Origin: Comamonadaceae bacterium OTU4NAUVB1
GTDB lineage: Bacteria; Pseudomonadota; Gammaproteobacteria; Burkholderiales; Burkholderiaceae_C
Assembly: GCA_024372625.1 (NCBI GenBank)
Contig: CP099604.1
Coordinates: 225,856-289,855 of the forward strand
Direction: 5' to 3'
DNA length: 64,000 nt
The notes under the pieces: generated by a model
Database searches by the model: none
Seen by the model: the letters and a program-made list of their open reading frames with translations, nothing else
What the model was told of the DNA's origin: nothing
Shown: positions 42,665 to 50,552 of the stretch, one piece after another
How the letters are laid out: each line of letters begins with the position of its first letter
Position numbering within the stretch: position 1 is the first letter of the stretch
Program-made: the position numbers and the translations under genes

Positions 42665-43261
42665 TCAGGTCTTTTCGCTGCCTCGATCGTTCTCACTCCC
42701 GAGGGTCCATCGGCTCAGACTTGCATCGAGCAACGCTGCCACCTTCTCGGTGTGGCTGTGAACGTATGCGGTGAGCTGGTCCAACTGCTCGGTCTTGACT
42801 GTGCTGGGCTCGCCCTGGTTAAGCCGCTTGGCAATCTGGTTGAGGTTGCGGCCAATGGCTCGAAGCTGACGCGATGACTCCCAGAGCGCTTGGGTCGTCT
42901 CCATCATGAACTGCGGCTGGTGCGTCAGACTGGCTCGCACGCTGTTGGCGACCCAGCGTTGAGGAGAACTGCCCTCAGCTTGTGCCCGGGCAGTCAACGC
43001 CTCGAACTCGGAAGGCGTGAACCGAACCGCCAGCCGTTCCTTTGGGCCGTAGTCAGGCGCGCCATCGTGCTCAACCCAACGGCGAACATCGGGCGGGATG
43101 TCGTCCTTGATGAGGTAGGCCATCAGGGCACGCAAGGCGACCGAGGGTGTCACGTCCTGCTTGGCACAGTGTTGATCCCACTGGGCCTTCAACGGCGCTG
43201 GTACACGCAGTTGATACACGGCGCTCTCCCGGGTTGCACCGATCACAGACTTGCGAGGCAT
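42665..43261 (-). CDS. MobC-like plasmid mobilisation relaxosome protein
   Basis: A 198-residue protein with the MobC block ALWESSRQLRAIGRNLNQIA (about residues 124-145), which in mobilisable plasmids helps open oriT for the relaxase. The N-terminal half has RHH-like segments (VYQLRVPAPLKAQW and RLAVRFTPSEFEALTARAQA). AAAGG lies before the ATG. No relaxase gene is found on either side, so the module is incomplete in this window. The non-coding region upstream carries palindromes and iterons, as expected near an oriT/oriV. Confidence 0.8.
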   Translation of the reverse strand: MPRKSVIGATRESAVYQLRVPAPLKAQWDQHCAKQDVTPSVALRALMAYLIKDDIPPDVRRWVEHDGAPDYGPKERLAVRFTPSEFEALTARAQAEGSSPQRWVANSVRASLTHQPQFMMETTQALWESSRQLRAIGRNLNQIAKRLNQGEPSTVKTEQLDQLTAYVHSHTEKVAALLDASLSRWTLGSENDRGSEKT

Positions 43262-43354
43262 AGTGACCTTTGGGTCATGGAAAGCTCAAACACCGACGTA
43301 GTGTGGTACGAAATCCCGGCAAAAGCCTATCCTGCACTAGTCCATCACCCTCTC

Positions 43355-43380
43355 AAAGTCTTGGTCATGACCAAGACTTT
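43355..43380. repeat. 26-bp perfect palindrome A
   Basis: Arms AAAGTCTTGGTCA / TGACCAAGACTTT, no spacer. The core GTCATGAC is shared with copies C, D and E. Confidence 0.93.
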
Positions 43381-43434
43381 TGTCCTTCTCCACTTCCGCT
43401 AGCAATCATGCACGCCGCCCCCTGTCTGCCCTGT

Positions 43435-43450
43435 CTGCCCTGTCGGGCAG
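43435..43450. repeat. Hairpin CTGCCC-TGTC-GGGCAG, copy 1
   Basis: A 6-bp perfect stem with TGTC loop, preceded by two direct CTGTCTGCC repeats. A second copy (43734-43749) occupies the same place between palindromes C and D. Confidence 0.85.
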
Positions 43451-43488
43451 GGTGGAAAAAGGCGGCTGCGCCGCCAGGGCGATGTCGA

Positions 43489-43514
43489 AAACGTTTCGTC
43501 GTGACAAAGCTTTT
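43489..43514. repeat. Degenerate palindrome B
   Basis: Centred on GTCGTGAC, with nine of thirteen base pairs kept in the 26-bp window. By spacing it corresponds to copy D of the second module. Confidence 0.6.
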
Positions 43515-43664
43515 GCCCGTCTTGGTCGTCCAAGCCAAGACCGTCGTTGCCCTGTTCGTATCTCATCGGACAGAGCGGTAAGGAGCTGCTGTACCGTCAG
43601 GAGATGGTCGAAGAGTGCTTGTCAGGACTGTGCTTGGCCTCATCCAGCCATCGGATCCATCCGA

Positions 43665-43690
43665 GATTCCTTAGTCATGACTAAGGAATC
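43665..43690. repeat. 26-bp perfect palindrome C
   Basis: Arms GATTCCTTAGTCA / TGACTAAGGAATC. Outer arm sequence differs from copy A, yet pairing is complete. Confidence 0.93.
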
Positions 43691-43733
43691 GACCCTGTAC
43701 AACGACTTGGACAACGACTCACGCGACCTCTTT

Positions 43734-43749
43734 CTGCCCTGTCGGGCAA
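43734..43749. repeat. Hairpin CTGCCC-TGTC-GGGCA, copy 2
   Basis: Same sequence as 43435-43450 except for the last base. It lies midway between palindromes C and D. Confidence 0.8.
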
Positions 43750-43786
43750 GACAAAACAAAGCGGCCGTGACGCGATGGAAGATCGA

Positions 43787-43812
43787 AAAGTGTTTGTCAT
43801 GACGAACACTTT
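43787..43812. repeat. 26-bp palindrome D, one mismatch
   Basis: Arms AAAGTGTTTGTCA / TGACGAACACTTT, with a single T/G mismatch next to the GTCATGAC core. Confidence 0.9.
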
Positions 43813-43900
43813 GCCGAACCTGTGCGTTTCGGCTGGACCCCGATGAAATCCAACTTGGGGGAAAACGTCCCACGTGTACGAGTCCATCCCTTCCATGAAT

Positions 43901-43918
43901 CGTTGGTCATGACCAACG
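43901..43918. repeat. 18-bp perfect palindrome E
   Basis: CGTTGGTCA / TGACCAACG, the shorter fifth member sharing the GTCATGAC core. Confidence 0.88.
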
Positions 43919-44252
43919 CAACGACGACAGCCCATAGACCCTCGCTGCCATCTGGCGTACTGACCAGGACTGCGTAAATCCAAGTCCAAGATCTAGTGTT
44001 CTGGTTGCTCGAAATCATCAGAGTCGGCGCTGAGATTGTCTTGAAAACGGAAAAAGTCGTTGTAAATCAACGAACTCGATTTTCTTGAGGTTTCTTGTCT
44101 TGGCAGCTTGGCCAAGCCAGGTTCAAGCCTTGATCTCTCAGGCACTGGCCCGGCGCTCGGGCCGCCTCGTCTGCGTTGAAATCTCCCCGATCCTGTGGGC
44201 TGCCTTACTGGACGTCACCCGTGAGCGCCGCAGGTGCGAATAAGGGCTGCCA

Positions 44253-44293
44253 GCGAAGTGCAAGGACCGGCTTCGCCGGTGCTAGCACTTCGC
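44253..44293. other. Nested hairpin
   Basis: Outer 9-bp stem GCGAAGTGC / GCACTTCGC encloses an inner stem ACCGGC / GCCGGT. It lies just before the 11-bp repeats. It could be a nic-site hairpin, a small RNA terminator or an origin structure. Confidence 0.6.
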
Positions 44294-44325
44294 CTATCCT
44301 GCCCCGTTGCACGCGTCCATCGTCA

Positions 44326-44434
44326 GACGATCGAAAGCCGATCGAAAGCCGATCGAAGGCCGATTTTTCTGCATTGAAACTCGATCGAAGCCCGACTGGA
44401 TGCCGATCGAGACCCCAGGGGAAGCCGATCAGCA
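44326..44434. repeat. 11-bp repeats, GCCGATCGAAA type
   Basis: Units at 44326, 44337 and 44348 are adjacent, with a decayed one at 44359 (GCCGATTTTTC). Further copies near 44380, 44402 and 44424 keep roughly 11-bp phasing. One DNA helical turn per unit is typical of initiator or partition protein sites. Confidence 0.75.
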
Positions 44435-44454
44435 TCCGATTTCGGGAGAAACCT

Positions 44455-44586
44455 CACTCAACACCCACTCAGCACCCACTCAGCACCCACTCGACACCCA
44501 TTCAACACTCACTCAGCACCCACTCGACACCCACTCGACACCCATTCAACACTCACTCAGCATCCACTCGACACCCACTCAGCACC
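44455..44586. repeat. Twelve tandem 11-bp repeats, CACTC(A/G)(A/G)CACC type
   Basis: Twelve head-to-tail units with limited variation (CACTCAACACC, CACTCAGCACC, CACTCGACACC, CATTCAACACT). The variants recur in the same order, showing higher-order duplication. The strand is C-rich and nearly T-poor. Confidence 0.93.
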
Positions 44587-44843
44587 GGTCACGCTGCAGC
44601 CCAAATGCAGCATCGCAACGGAGCAGGATATGCGCTGTACCTGTACGAGCAAGCCCGCCCAGTCCCAGCGCCCTGCCCTTGCTTGCACCTGCGGCGCTCA
44701 CGGGTGCTGTCATGCAAGGCATGACCATGGTCATCTCCCTGCCGGTCGCCTGTTTCTCGCATGGCAGGTCCTATGGCCATTCTTGAAGCAATGCAGACTT
44801 GCCTGTCGACTAACCCACTGCACCAGTTCCGTCGATTAGTAGC

Positions 44844-45104
44844 TGTTGATCCGCGCAAGCTGTAGCGGCTCCTTTTGAACTGATAAAGCAAGCCGACGAG
44901 ATCCATGTGGCGATGCGGAAGGCGGCGCGAACCGCCTTCAAAGCACAGTCATGGGACACCGCGGGCTTGCAGGCCATTCGGATCAAAGGCGCGGCTGGTG
45001 AATTCCGTCGCGGCGTCTGGACCTGCTCTATTGAGAACAGCGTCACCACGTTCCTGGCCAGATTGTTGGCCTCGGCAATGAGCTACAGGCTCACCGCACA
45101 CTGA
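44844..45104 (+). pseudogene. Short unrecognised open frame, possibly a gene fragment
   Basis: An open plus frame ends at 45104 with FELIKQADEIHVAMRKAART, then AFKAQSWDTAGLQAIRIKG. Its composition is protein-like, but no start with a ribosome site is present; GTG 44907 or the ATG at 44913 are the only options, both within the continuous sequence. It may be the C-terminal part of a plasmid protein whose 5' end has been lost. Confidence 0.3.
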
Positions 45105-45602
45105 GTAAGTGCACAAACCAGATGGCCAATAGCCGTGTCTCAAAGCCAGCTTAGCCAAGACGCGGAGACAGACTGGGAGTGTCGAAGTTCTGTCGCCGCG
45201 ACAAGCATGTCGCTTGATCGACCAACCCTTCGCTGCTTGTTCAACCTGCAGGTGTACGAACGACTCAGACTGAGGAATCCGTTGGACGCTCTTGCCGAAA
45301 CAATTGAATGCGGCATACATACAAGCATCAGACCGAATAGAAAGCACCAAGCATTCTGAAATTCAAATTGATTCTTGCACGCTATTCTGAATACAACATC
45401 AATTTAATTATGAAAAACTAATAGACCTTATTTTTTTATTGAATAATTCATATCAGCTCTAATGAGTTTTTTGAGTATATCAATTCTTAAACTGCTTGAT
45501 TATCAAATTGTCAAATGAAGCTTAAGATGGACATCATCAAAGCGGCTGCGATATTTTCGTCGATATGACTTAGGAAGTCTTGCGAACGCTTAGAGTCAAT
45601 CG
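45105..45602. other. AT-rich 498-bp gap before the first CheB-like gene
   Basis: No convincing gene. The part 45380-45520 is highly AT-rich and probably contains the promoter for the downstream gene. Confidence 0.4.
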
Positions 45603-46619
45603 ATGGAAATCACACCCAACATCGTGGTCGTCGGTGCCTCGGCCGGGGGCGTCGAGGCGCTGAGCGCATTGCTTGGTGCGCTTCCTTCAGATCTCCCCGC
45701 AGCCGTCTTCGTCGTGCTGCACATCCCGTCGCATACGGACAGCGGGTTGCACCTCGTCCTGGACCGCGTCAGCGCACTGCGCGTGGTGAGTGCCTCTAAT
45801 GGCCAGGCAATCGAGCCCGGGACCGTGTACGTTGCGCCCACGGACCGCCACCTCATGGTCTTAACCGACACCGTGAGGGTCACGCGCGGCCCCGAGGAAT
45901 GTCGTGTTCGCCCCGCCATCGACGTGCTCTTTCGCTCCGCTGCGGCACACCACGGTGCACGCGTGATCGGTGTGATCCTGACGGGGACGCTTGACGATGG
46001 AACGGCAGGGCTCTGGGCCATTAAGGATCATCAGGGCGTCGGCTTGGTCCAAGATCCCAAGGAGGCGGCTTTCTCATCTATGGCCGAAAGCGCGATTGCC
46101 CATGTCTCAGTCGATCTAGTGGCACCCCTGCATGAGCTGGCTCAAGAAATCGTTCGCCGCACACACGAGGCCCACGTCGTGACGCCTAAAGACCCCACCG
46201 CTGGCGAGCGTCACAGAATCGAGAACGAGATCGCGCACAACGGCAACGGCCTGAGGAGCGGCGTCATGAACCTGGGCGCAGTCTCAAAGTACACGTGTCC
46301 GGATTGTCACGGCGTCCTGGTTCAGATCGAGGAGGGATCGATCGTGCGGTTCCGCTGTCACACCGGACACGCTTTCTCTTTGCAGACGCTCATCGCTGAA
46401 GTCAACGATGCAATCGACACCGGGCTGTGGGACACGCTGCGCGCCGTTGAAGAACGCGTGATGCTGCTGCATCAGATGGCGGACCTGGCACGAAGCTCAG
46501 GCGCGGTGAGCGACGCCGATCGCCTGCATGCCTTGGCCGACGAGACCGAGCAGCGGTTGCAGCCGCTTCGCGATCTGGTGATGGATCCTCGCTTTTTCGG
46601 CCACGATGCCAAGGAGTGA
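45603..46619 (+). CDS. CheB-type methylesterase domain protein with C-terminal Cys/His motif
   Basis: A 338-residue protein. Residues 6-190 are a CheB catalytic domain with Ser in VVVGASAGGVEAL, His in FVVLHIPSH and Asp in VILTGTLDDGTAGLWAI. No receiver domain precedes it, so it is not a classical phospho-regulated CheB. Residues about 235-275 have CPDCHGVLVQIEEGSIVRFR followed by CHTGHAFSLQ, a CxxC...CxxGH pattern that could bind zinc, and the end is helical. No CheR, MCP or other chemotaxis gene is near. It is paralogous to the gene at 51489-52508. Family members stand in stress-gene islands, so signalling other than chemotaxis is likely (inference). Confidence 0.87.
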   Translation: MEITPNIVVVGASAGGVEALSALLGALPSDLPAAVFVVLHIPSHTDSGLHLVLDRVSALRVVSASNGQAIEPGTVYVAPTDRHLMVLTDTVRVTRGPEECRVRPAIDVLFRSAAAHHGARVIGVILTGTLDDGTAGLWAIKDHQGVGLVQDPKEAAFSSMAESAIAHVSVDLVAPLHELAQEIVRRTHEAHVVTPKDPTAGERHRIENEIAHNGNGLRSGVMNLGAVSKYTCPDCHGVLVQIEEGSIVRFRCHTGHAFSLQTLIAEVNDAIDTGLWDTLRAVEERVMLLHQMADLARSSGAVSDADRLHALADETEQRLQPLRDLVMDPRFFGHDAKE

Positions 46620-46836
46620 ACAGGCGGAACAGCTCGTTGGCACCGACAAGACGACTTCCCAGGCTAAACGGAGAATGCCTGACATGGCGTTTCACGGCAT
46701 CAGAGACTCTGAGAGTGCCACTTCCAGCACTTGGATTCTTTATCCAGACCTACCAACGCGATGACTGATCTCTTTGCCTGATTTTCCATGGCAGCCGCTA
46801 ATTTGCGTCGTTTGATCTCTTCACAGGAGCGCAACG

Positions 46837-47103
46837 ATGCATGTGGTGATGCGCGCGACGGGTAATTTCGGTTCGGCGGTTGCAAACGCCTTGTTGCGCC
46901 GCAGCGAAGCAGTGACCATCTGCGCCCGCCATCCCGAAGCTGCTCAGGACTGGCGCGCCACGGGGGCCTCGGTCGCGATGGCCGACGCCGAGGACTTCAG
47001 GTCGTTGAAAGCCGCGTTCCAATGCGACCTCAACCCTCCGGTCGATCCTTCCGGCGACTCCGATGCCACTGAACTGGTGGCGTTCAAGGACAAGCGTCAC
47101 TGA
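46837..47103 (+). pseudogene. N-terminal fragment of an NmrA-like NAD(P)-binding protein
   Basis: Residues 1-65 start with MHVVMRATGNFGSAVANALL, the Rossmann start GxTGxxG (first Gly changed to Arg), and continue with VTICARHPEAAQDWRATGAS and VAMADAEDFRSLKAAF, as in NmrA/SDR-type NAD(P)H-binding proteins. After this the similarity ends and the frame closes at 88 residues, against about 280 in the family. It looks like a deletion relic. Confidence 0.55.
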
Positions 47104-47353
47104 CTTCAGTTCTTTGTCTGTCCGGTGCGGCACCGACGTCGTGAGGCCCCGCACCAGCCACGGCAGGCGATGACGTGGATGCCGGCTGCTTGCAAACAGC
47201 TCTGAGCGATCACGCGATGGCCAGCAGGCTAGGGACAGAGGCGGCTAGTTGCGATGCAGAAGCAGCCGCAACGTCCACGAGAGGTCGTTTTGTTTCCTCC
47301 TCACTTGACGACAACGGCCAGCTGCGCCAGATTGACAGTTAAAGTCTGACACT

Positions 47354-47605
47354 ATGACTGACCATTACCGCCGCCTCGCCGTCTTTGTCGACCGTTCGAA
47401 CGAGGAGCACTTTCTTTGGGTGATCCTGGAAAGCACCGACGATCCGGCGGTCTGGCTTGATCTTGAAACGGGTGACGCGTCGTACCCGTCGTGGATTGAA
47501 GCGCACGAGGCTGGCAATGAAGCTTTGATGGCCTACGTCGACGATGAGGCCATCGGACCCGTGACCGAAGGCACACTCGATGACAGTGACGTCGAGGACG
47601 ACTAG
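47354..47605 (+). CDS. Small acidic hypothetical protein
   Basis: An 83-residue protein of unknown function, strongly acidic at the C-terminus (DDSDVEDD). The middle reads FLWVILESTDDPAVWLDLET, which suggests a compact alpha/beta domain. No clear Shine-Dalgarno is present before the ATG at 47354. Kept because codon use is coherent and both ends are clean. Confidence 0.5.
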   Translation: MTDHYRRLAVFVDRSNEEHFLWVILESTDDPAVWLDLETGDASYPSWIEAHEAGNEALMAYVDDEAIGPVTEGTLDDSDVEDD

Positions 47606-47755
47606 GGTTGCATTGACAGTCCGTTTGGAAAAGCAGCTCGAGAAGACAAAAAGGCACGCTTAAAAGGCGTTGGTCGACAAAATCGCCCTATGCGTGTTCA
47701 AAACTTTTTTTGATGGGTCTAGGCAATTTCATATCTTGGAGCCATCCCAAGAAAC

Positions 47756-47955
47756 CTACACGCGACCGATGTCAACTATGATGAGTGGAGCTTTGCTGCA
47801 CCCTACCTTGTCCTCATGACCCGGACGCCCCCGCAGCGTGAGCACAGCTTGCGGGAGGTGTTCAACGCTCTGCGATGGATCCTGCGGGCTGGATCGCCTT
47901 GGCGACTGCTGCCCAACGACTTCATCCTAGGAGGGGGTCTACCGACGCCCATGTG
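47756..47955 (+). pseudogene. IS5-type transposase N-terminal fragment
   Basis: The plus frame reads VNYDEWSFAAPYLVLMTRTP, then REVFNALRWILRAGSPWRLL and PNDF, matching the DUF4096 start of IS5/IS427-type transposases (usual R-x-G-x-x-W-R-x-L-P). Similarity ends after PNDF and a stop follows. No inverted repeats or DDE region are left. Confidence 0.65.
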
Positions 47956-47972
47956 AACGGCTGCCTGCGTCG

Positions 47973-48209
47973 TTACCTACCTGATAACGGCGCACGCTGT
48001 GTTGACCCCGGACTGGCTTCGGGCGCTTGGCCCCGCAAAATCTTCCCCGTCTTCCCCATCATCAACCCCACCCACGTGACAACGCAGAATCCCAAGAACA
48101 GCACGAGAAATAGGAGGCCTGAGAGACGGCCTAGAGCTTCAATGGTCGGCATCGTGAGCATCGCCCCAATAGGGCCGATCACAAGCAAGGCAATCTTGAG
48201 TTTTCGCAT
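47973..48209 (-). CDS. Small two-TM membrane protein
   Basis: A 78-residue protein with two hydrophobic segments (KIALLVIGPIGAMLTMP and GLLFLVLFLGFCVVTWVGLM) and a short polar tail. Unknown function. The ATG at 48209 has CAGA upstream, no strong ribosome site. It overlaps no other gene and could be real, though small. Confidence 0.45.
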   Translation of the reverse strand: MRKLKIALLVIGPIGAMLTMPTIEALGRLSGLLFLVLFLGFCVVTWVGLMMGKTGKILRGQAPEASPGSTQRAPLSGR

Positions 48210-48585
48210 GATTCTGAGGTTAGTTCGGCGGTCTCAGGGTCCGGTGATGCCAAATTAAAAACTTCCCGAAGATCCGTGACACATCCCTTGATAAGACGAC
48301 CTTTGTTGTCTCAGGACTCGATCGCCTCGTCGTGGACTCGTAGGCATTGGATGTCGTTGCCGTCTGCAGCGCCAGCGATCTATCAGATCAAAGCCAAAGC
48401 GAGCATTGTTCTGAACACTAGTTCGGTTTTTCTCACTTGGTAAGCATCAATACAATTTTGATTGTGTATAACAATATCTGTTAAAGGCATTTTTCAGAAT
48501 AAAAATGTAGAAATTTCGATCAGACTTTTAGATTTAAGCTGTATCTCATAGATCATTTTGATCCTGGCTTTTTTTTGGACACTGT
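48210..48585. other. Gene-free stretch, 376 bp
   Basis: No gene or structured element was recognised. AT content rises towards 48540. Confidence 0.35.
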
Positions 48586-48945
48586 ATGTGCTTGCCCAAA
48601 TTGCATGTTCTATGTTCTGCGTTCGTGTCGTTCGGACTGGTAGCTTCTGCCGGTGCGAGCCCTCCACGTGCACCTGCCAGAATCTGGCGCAACTCCATCG
48701 GCATGCCATTTGTGCGAATTCCAGCGGGCAGCTTTTTCATGGGCAGCAGCGAGTCCAATGCAGCATTGGCAAAGTCTTATCCACTGATGGAGCAGCGACG
48801 TTTGGTGGACCTAGACGACGAGGCTCCTGTTCATGCCGTGCGCATCAGTCATGCTTCGAGATCAAAGTTCATGCGGGCCGGTCTCGTAGGCGTTGTGCTT
48901 CGAAGCTTGGCGCTCGTCGCTGCAGCAGAGCATCGGCTTCATTGA
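48586..48945 (+). pseudogene. Truncated formylglycine-generating-enzyme (SUMF1)-like gene
   Basis: The frame starts with a signal-like hydrophobic segment (LCSAFVSFGLVASAGA) and then NSIGMPFVRIPAGSFFMGSS and DEAPVHAVRISH, the hallmark start of an FGE-sulfatase/SUMF1 domain. The next expected segment (FEIKVHEVT-like) appears in another frame (FEIKVHAGRS near 48862), so a frameshift follows, and the rest of the roughly 250-residue domain is missing. Confidence 0.6.
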
Positions 48946-48971
48946 GCGCAAGCTTGCGGGGAATTTTGCCG

Positions 48972-49283
48972 CTACCAGAACTTCCACCATGGCGGGGAAG
49001 CTGGAATGGCTGAGAAAGGCCGGATGGTCGCGAGACCGGGTTGAAGCCGTCGGAGCTCCTCCAGCTCCAGCACGCGGGCGATCTTGTGGGCTTCGAGGTT
49101 ACCTCGCAGGGCTTGCACGCGCCATCGCATGACTTCCTGCCTTAAGTCCTGATCGTCCACGTCGCGAAGCTCGGCAGCGAACTGAGCAGCAAGGGAGCTT
49201 TTCACGGTCATTCCCGAAATGGCGGCGGCACATGCCACAGTTCGGCGGGCAATCCGGGCGGCTGCTTGGATTCCTTCACCCAC
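48972..49283 (-). CDS. Hypothetical protein, uncertain
   Basis: A 103-codon frame starting with GTG, or 79 codons from ATG 49211. The middle is charged and helical (LRQEVMRWRVQALRGNLEAH, then KIARVLELEELRRL). I do not recognise it. It is placed between the SUMF1-like relic and the Crp-like pseudogene and could also be a fragment. Confidence 0.33.
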   Translation of the reverse strand: MGEGIQAAARIARRTVACAAAISGMTVKSSLAAQFAAELRDVDDQDLRQEVMRWRVQALRGNLEAHKIARVLELEELRRLQPGLATIRPFSAIPASPPWWKFW

Positions 49284-49382
49284 GACTGGATGAGGCTGGT
49301 TGCCGCGGCATTTCGCGCATCCATGCGACCCCTTGAAGCGGGTACCCGCAGCAAAACACGGCCCATCCGACGAGAACCTGTT

Positions 49383-50090
49383 TCAGCCGATTAGCCGTCG
49401 GTATTCGTGGGCGACGATGGCATGGCACTCGCATGCTCTGGCTTCTAGACCTTGGCGGTCCGCGAGATCGATGCGCCCACGGGCGTAACGGATCAGACCG
49501 GCCGCCTGCAGCGCACCGGCGGCCTCGGTCACGGTCTCGCGGCGTACGCCCAGCATCGTCGAAATCGTTTCCTGGGTCATCGACAGCCGCTGGTCGTCGA
49601 GCCGGTCAAACATCAGCAGCAGCCAGCGACACAGATGCTGGTCCAGCGTGTGCTGGCGGTTGCAAACAGCCGTTTGCGAAACCTGGGTGAACAGGGCCTG
49701 CACGAAGAGCAGCAGTCGCCGCAGGACGAGGCCACCGCGAGCCACCTCGACCCTGAGCAAATCAGCAGGCAGTTGCCAGACCTCGCCTGGAATTTGCATG
49801 AGGGCCTGGTAGGGCATGACATCGCCGCCTGTGACGACCGGCACGCCAACAAACCCTTCCCGTCCCGTTACCGCGACCTCTACGGTCGAGCCGTCTTCCT
49901 AGAGATGGACCAGCGAAACGATTGCCGTGGTGGGAAAGTAGACATGCTGAGGTTTTTCATGCGCTCTCACGAGCACATGACCCGCTGACAAGTCCAGTGC
50001 ACGCAAATGAGGCAGCCAGCGCGCCATGTCTGGCGCATCCAGGGCAGCAAGAAAGCGGTTAGTCGTCCATCCTGAGGAAGAAGGTGTCAT
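49383..50090 (-). pseudogene. Crp/Fnr-family regulator interrupted by an in-frame TAG
   Basis: From ATG 50090 the frame encodes the start of a cNMP-binding-like domain (NRFLAALDAPDMARWLPHLR, then VYFPTTAIVSLVHL). TAG at 49899-49901 interrupts it. The same frame then continues without shift through EDGSTVEVAVTGREGFVGVP and a C-terminal Crp-type helix-turn-helix (MTQETISTMLGVRRETVTEA). So a single base change separates this from an intact gene of about 235 residues. Restart at GTG 49844 would make only the C-terminal half. Crp/Fnr proteins of this subgroup often sit in stress islands. Confidence 0.82.
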
Positions 50091-50552
50091 GGCAAAACAT
50101 CCTGGGCGAGCCAAGATTGTGCGGGACCACCGCCGACGTCGTCTGCCCTCCCCCTGAGTGACTGAGATCAACTTCTCTGCAGGACGCCATGTTGAACCTC
50201 CTCTTGGTCAATCTCAGGTTTTGAAGTGGCAACCCAGCATGAACAACACATTGATAAGTCACGACTGCCGGATCTGTCATTATTTAAGTGAAAAGCATTA
50301 ATTGACATATGCCTACATTGCCGGTACTAAAACTGACCGTCAGTCAGCGAATATATGCAGTGGCGTGTAAATACTGCCAATTTAGCCGTGTCCACGTAGC
50401 GGACTTGTAATCCAGTCCGCATGGGCCGATACAGGCGTACGTATACATTAGTTATCAGTTAAATATATCTTCTACTGACTGCCTCTAGCATCGCTTCTGA
50501 CAGGTAGAGTTGGCAGCAGCAAATATGCTGCTGACATCTAATGGAGAATTTA
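50091..50552. other. Gap between the Crp-like pseudogene and the DUF3455 lipoprotein gene
   Basis: No protein gene is supported. A segment at 50395-50425 resembles the anticodon arm of a tRNA-Thr but lacks the other arms. The right part is AT-rich and probably holds the lipoprotein promoter. Confidence 0.4.

Larger units (their letters stand above)
43262..44595. other. Non-coding plasmid-like control region (palindromes, hairpin, 11-bp repeats)
   Basis: About 1.3 kb upstream of mobC without a supported gene. It contains five related palindromes (43355-43918), two copies of a CTGCCC-TGTC-GGGCA hairpin, a nested hairpin (44253-44293) and two groups of 11-bp repeats (44326-44434 and 44455-44586). 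The left part looks like a diverged tandem duplication of about 305 bp. The features together suggest an origin of transfer or replication or a partition site; which one cannot be told from sequence. Confidence 0.6.

Noticed and set aside
43262..44600. Several short frames starting at the ATG in the centre of the palindromes
   Set aside because: The ATG in GTCATGAC appears on both strands by symmetry. Frames are short, differ between copies and lack ribosome sites.
50395..50425. A tRNA-Thr-like anticodon arm (CTTGTAA loop)
   Set aside because: No acceptor, D or T arm can be formed around it and no CCA end is present.
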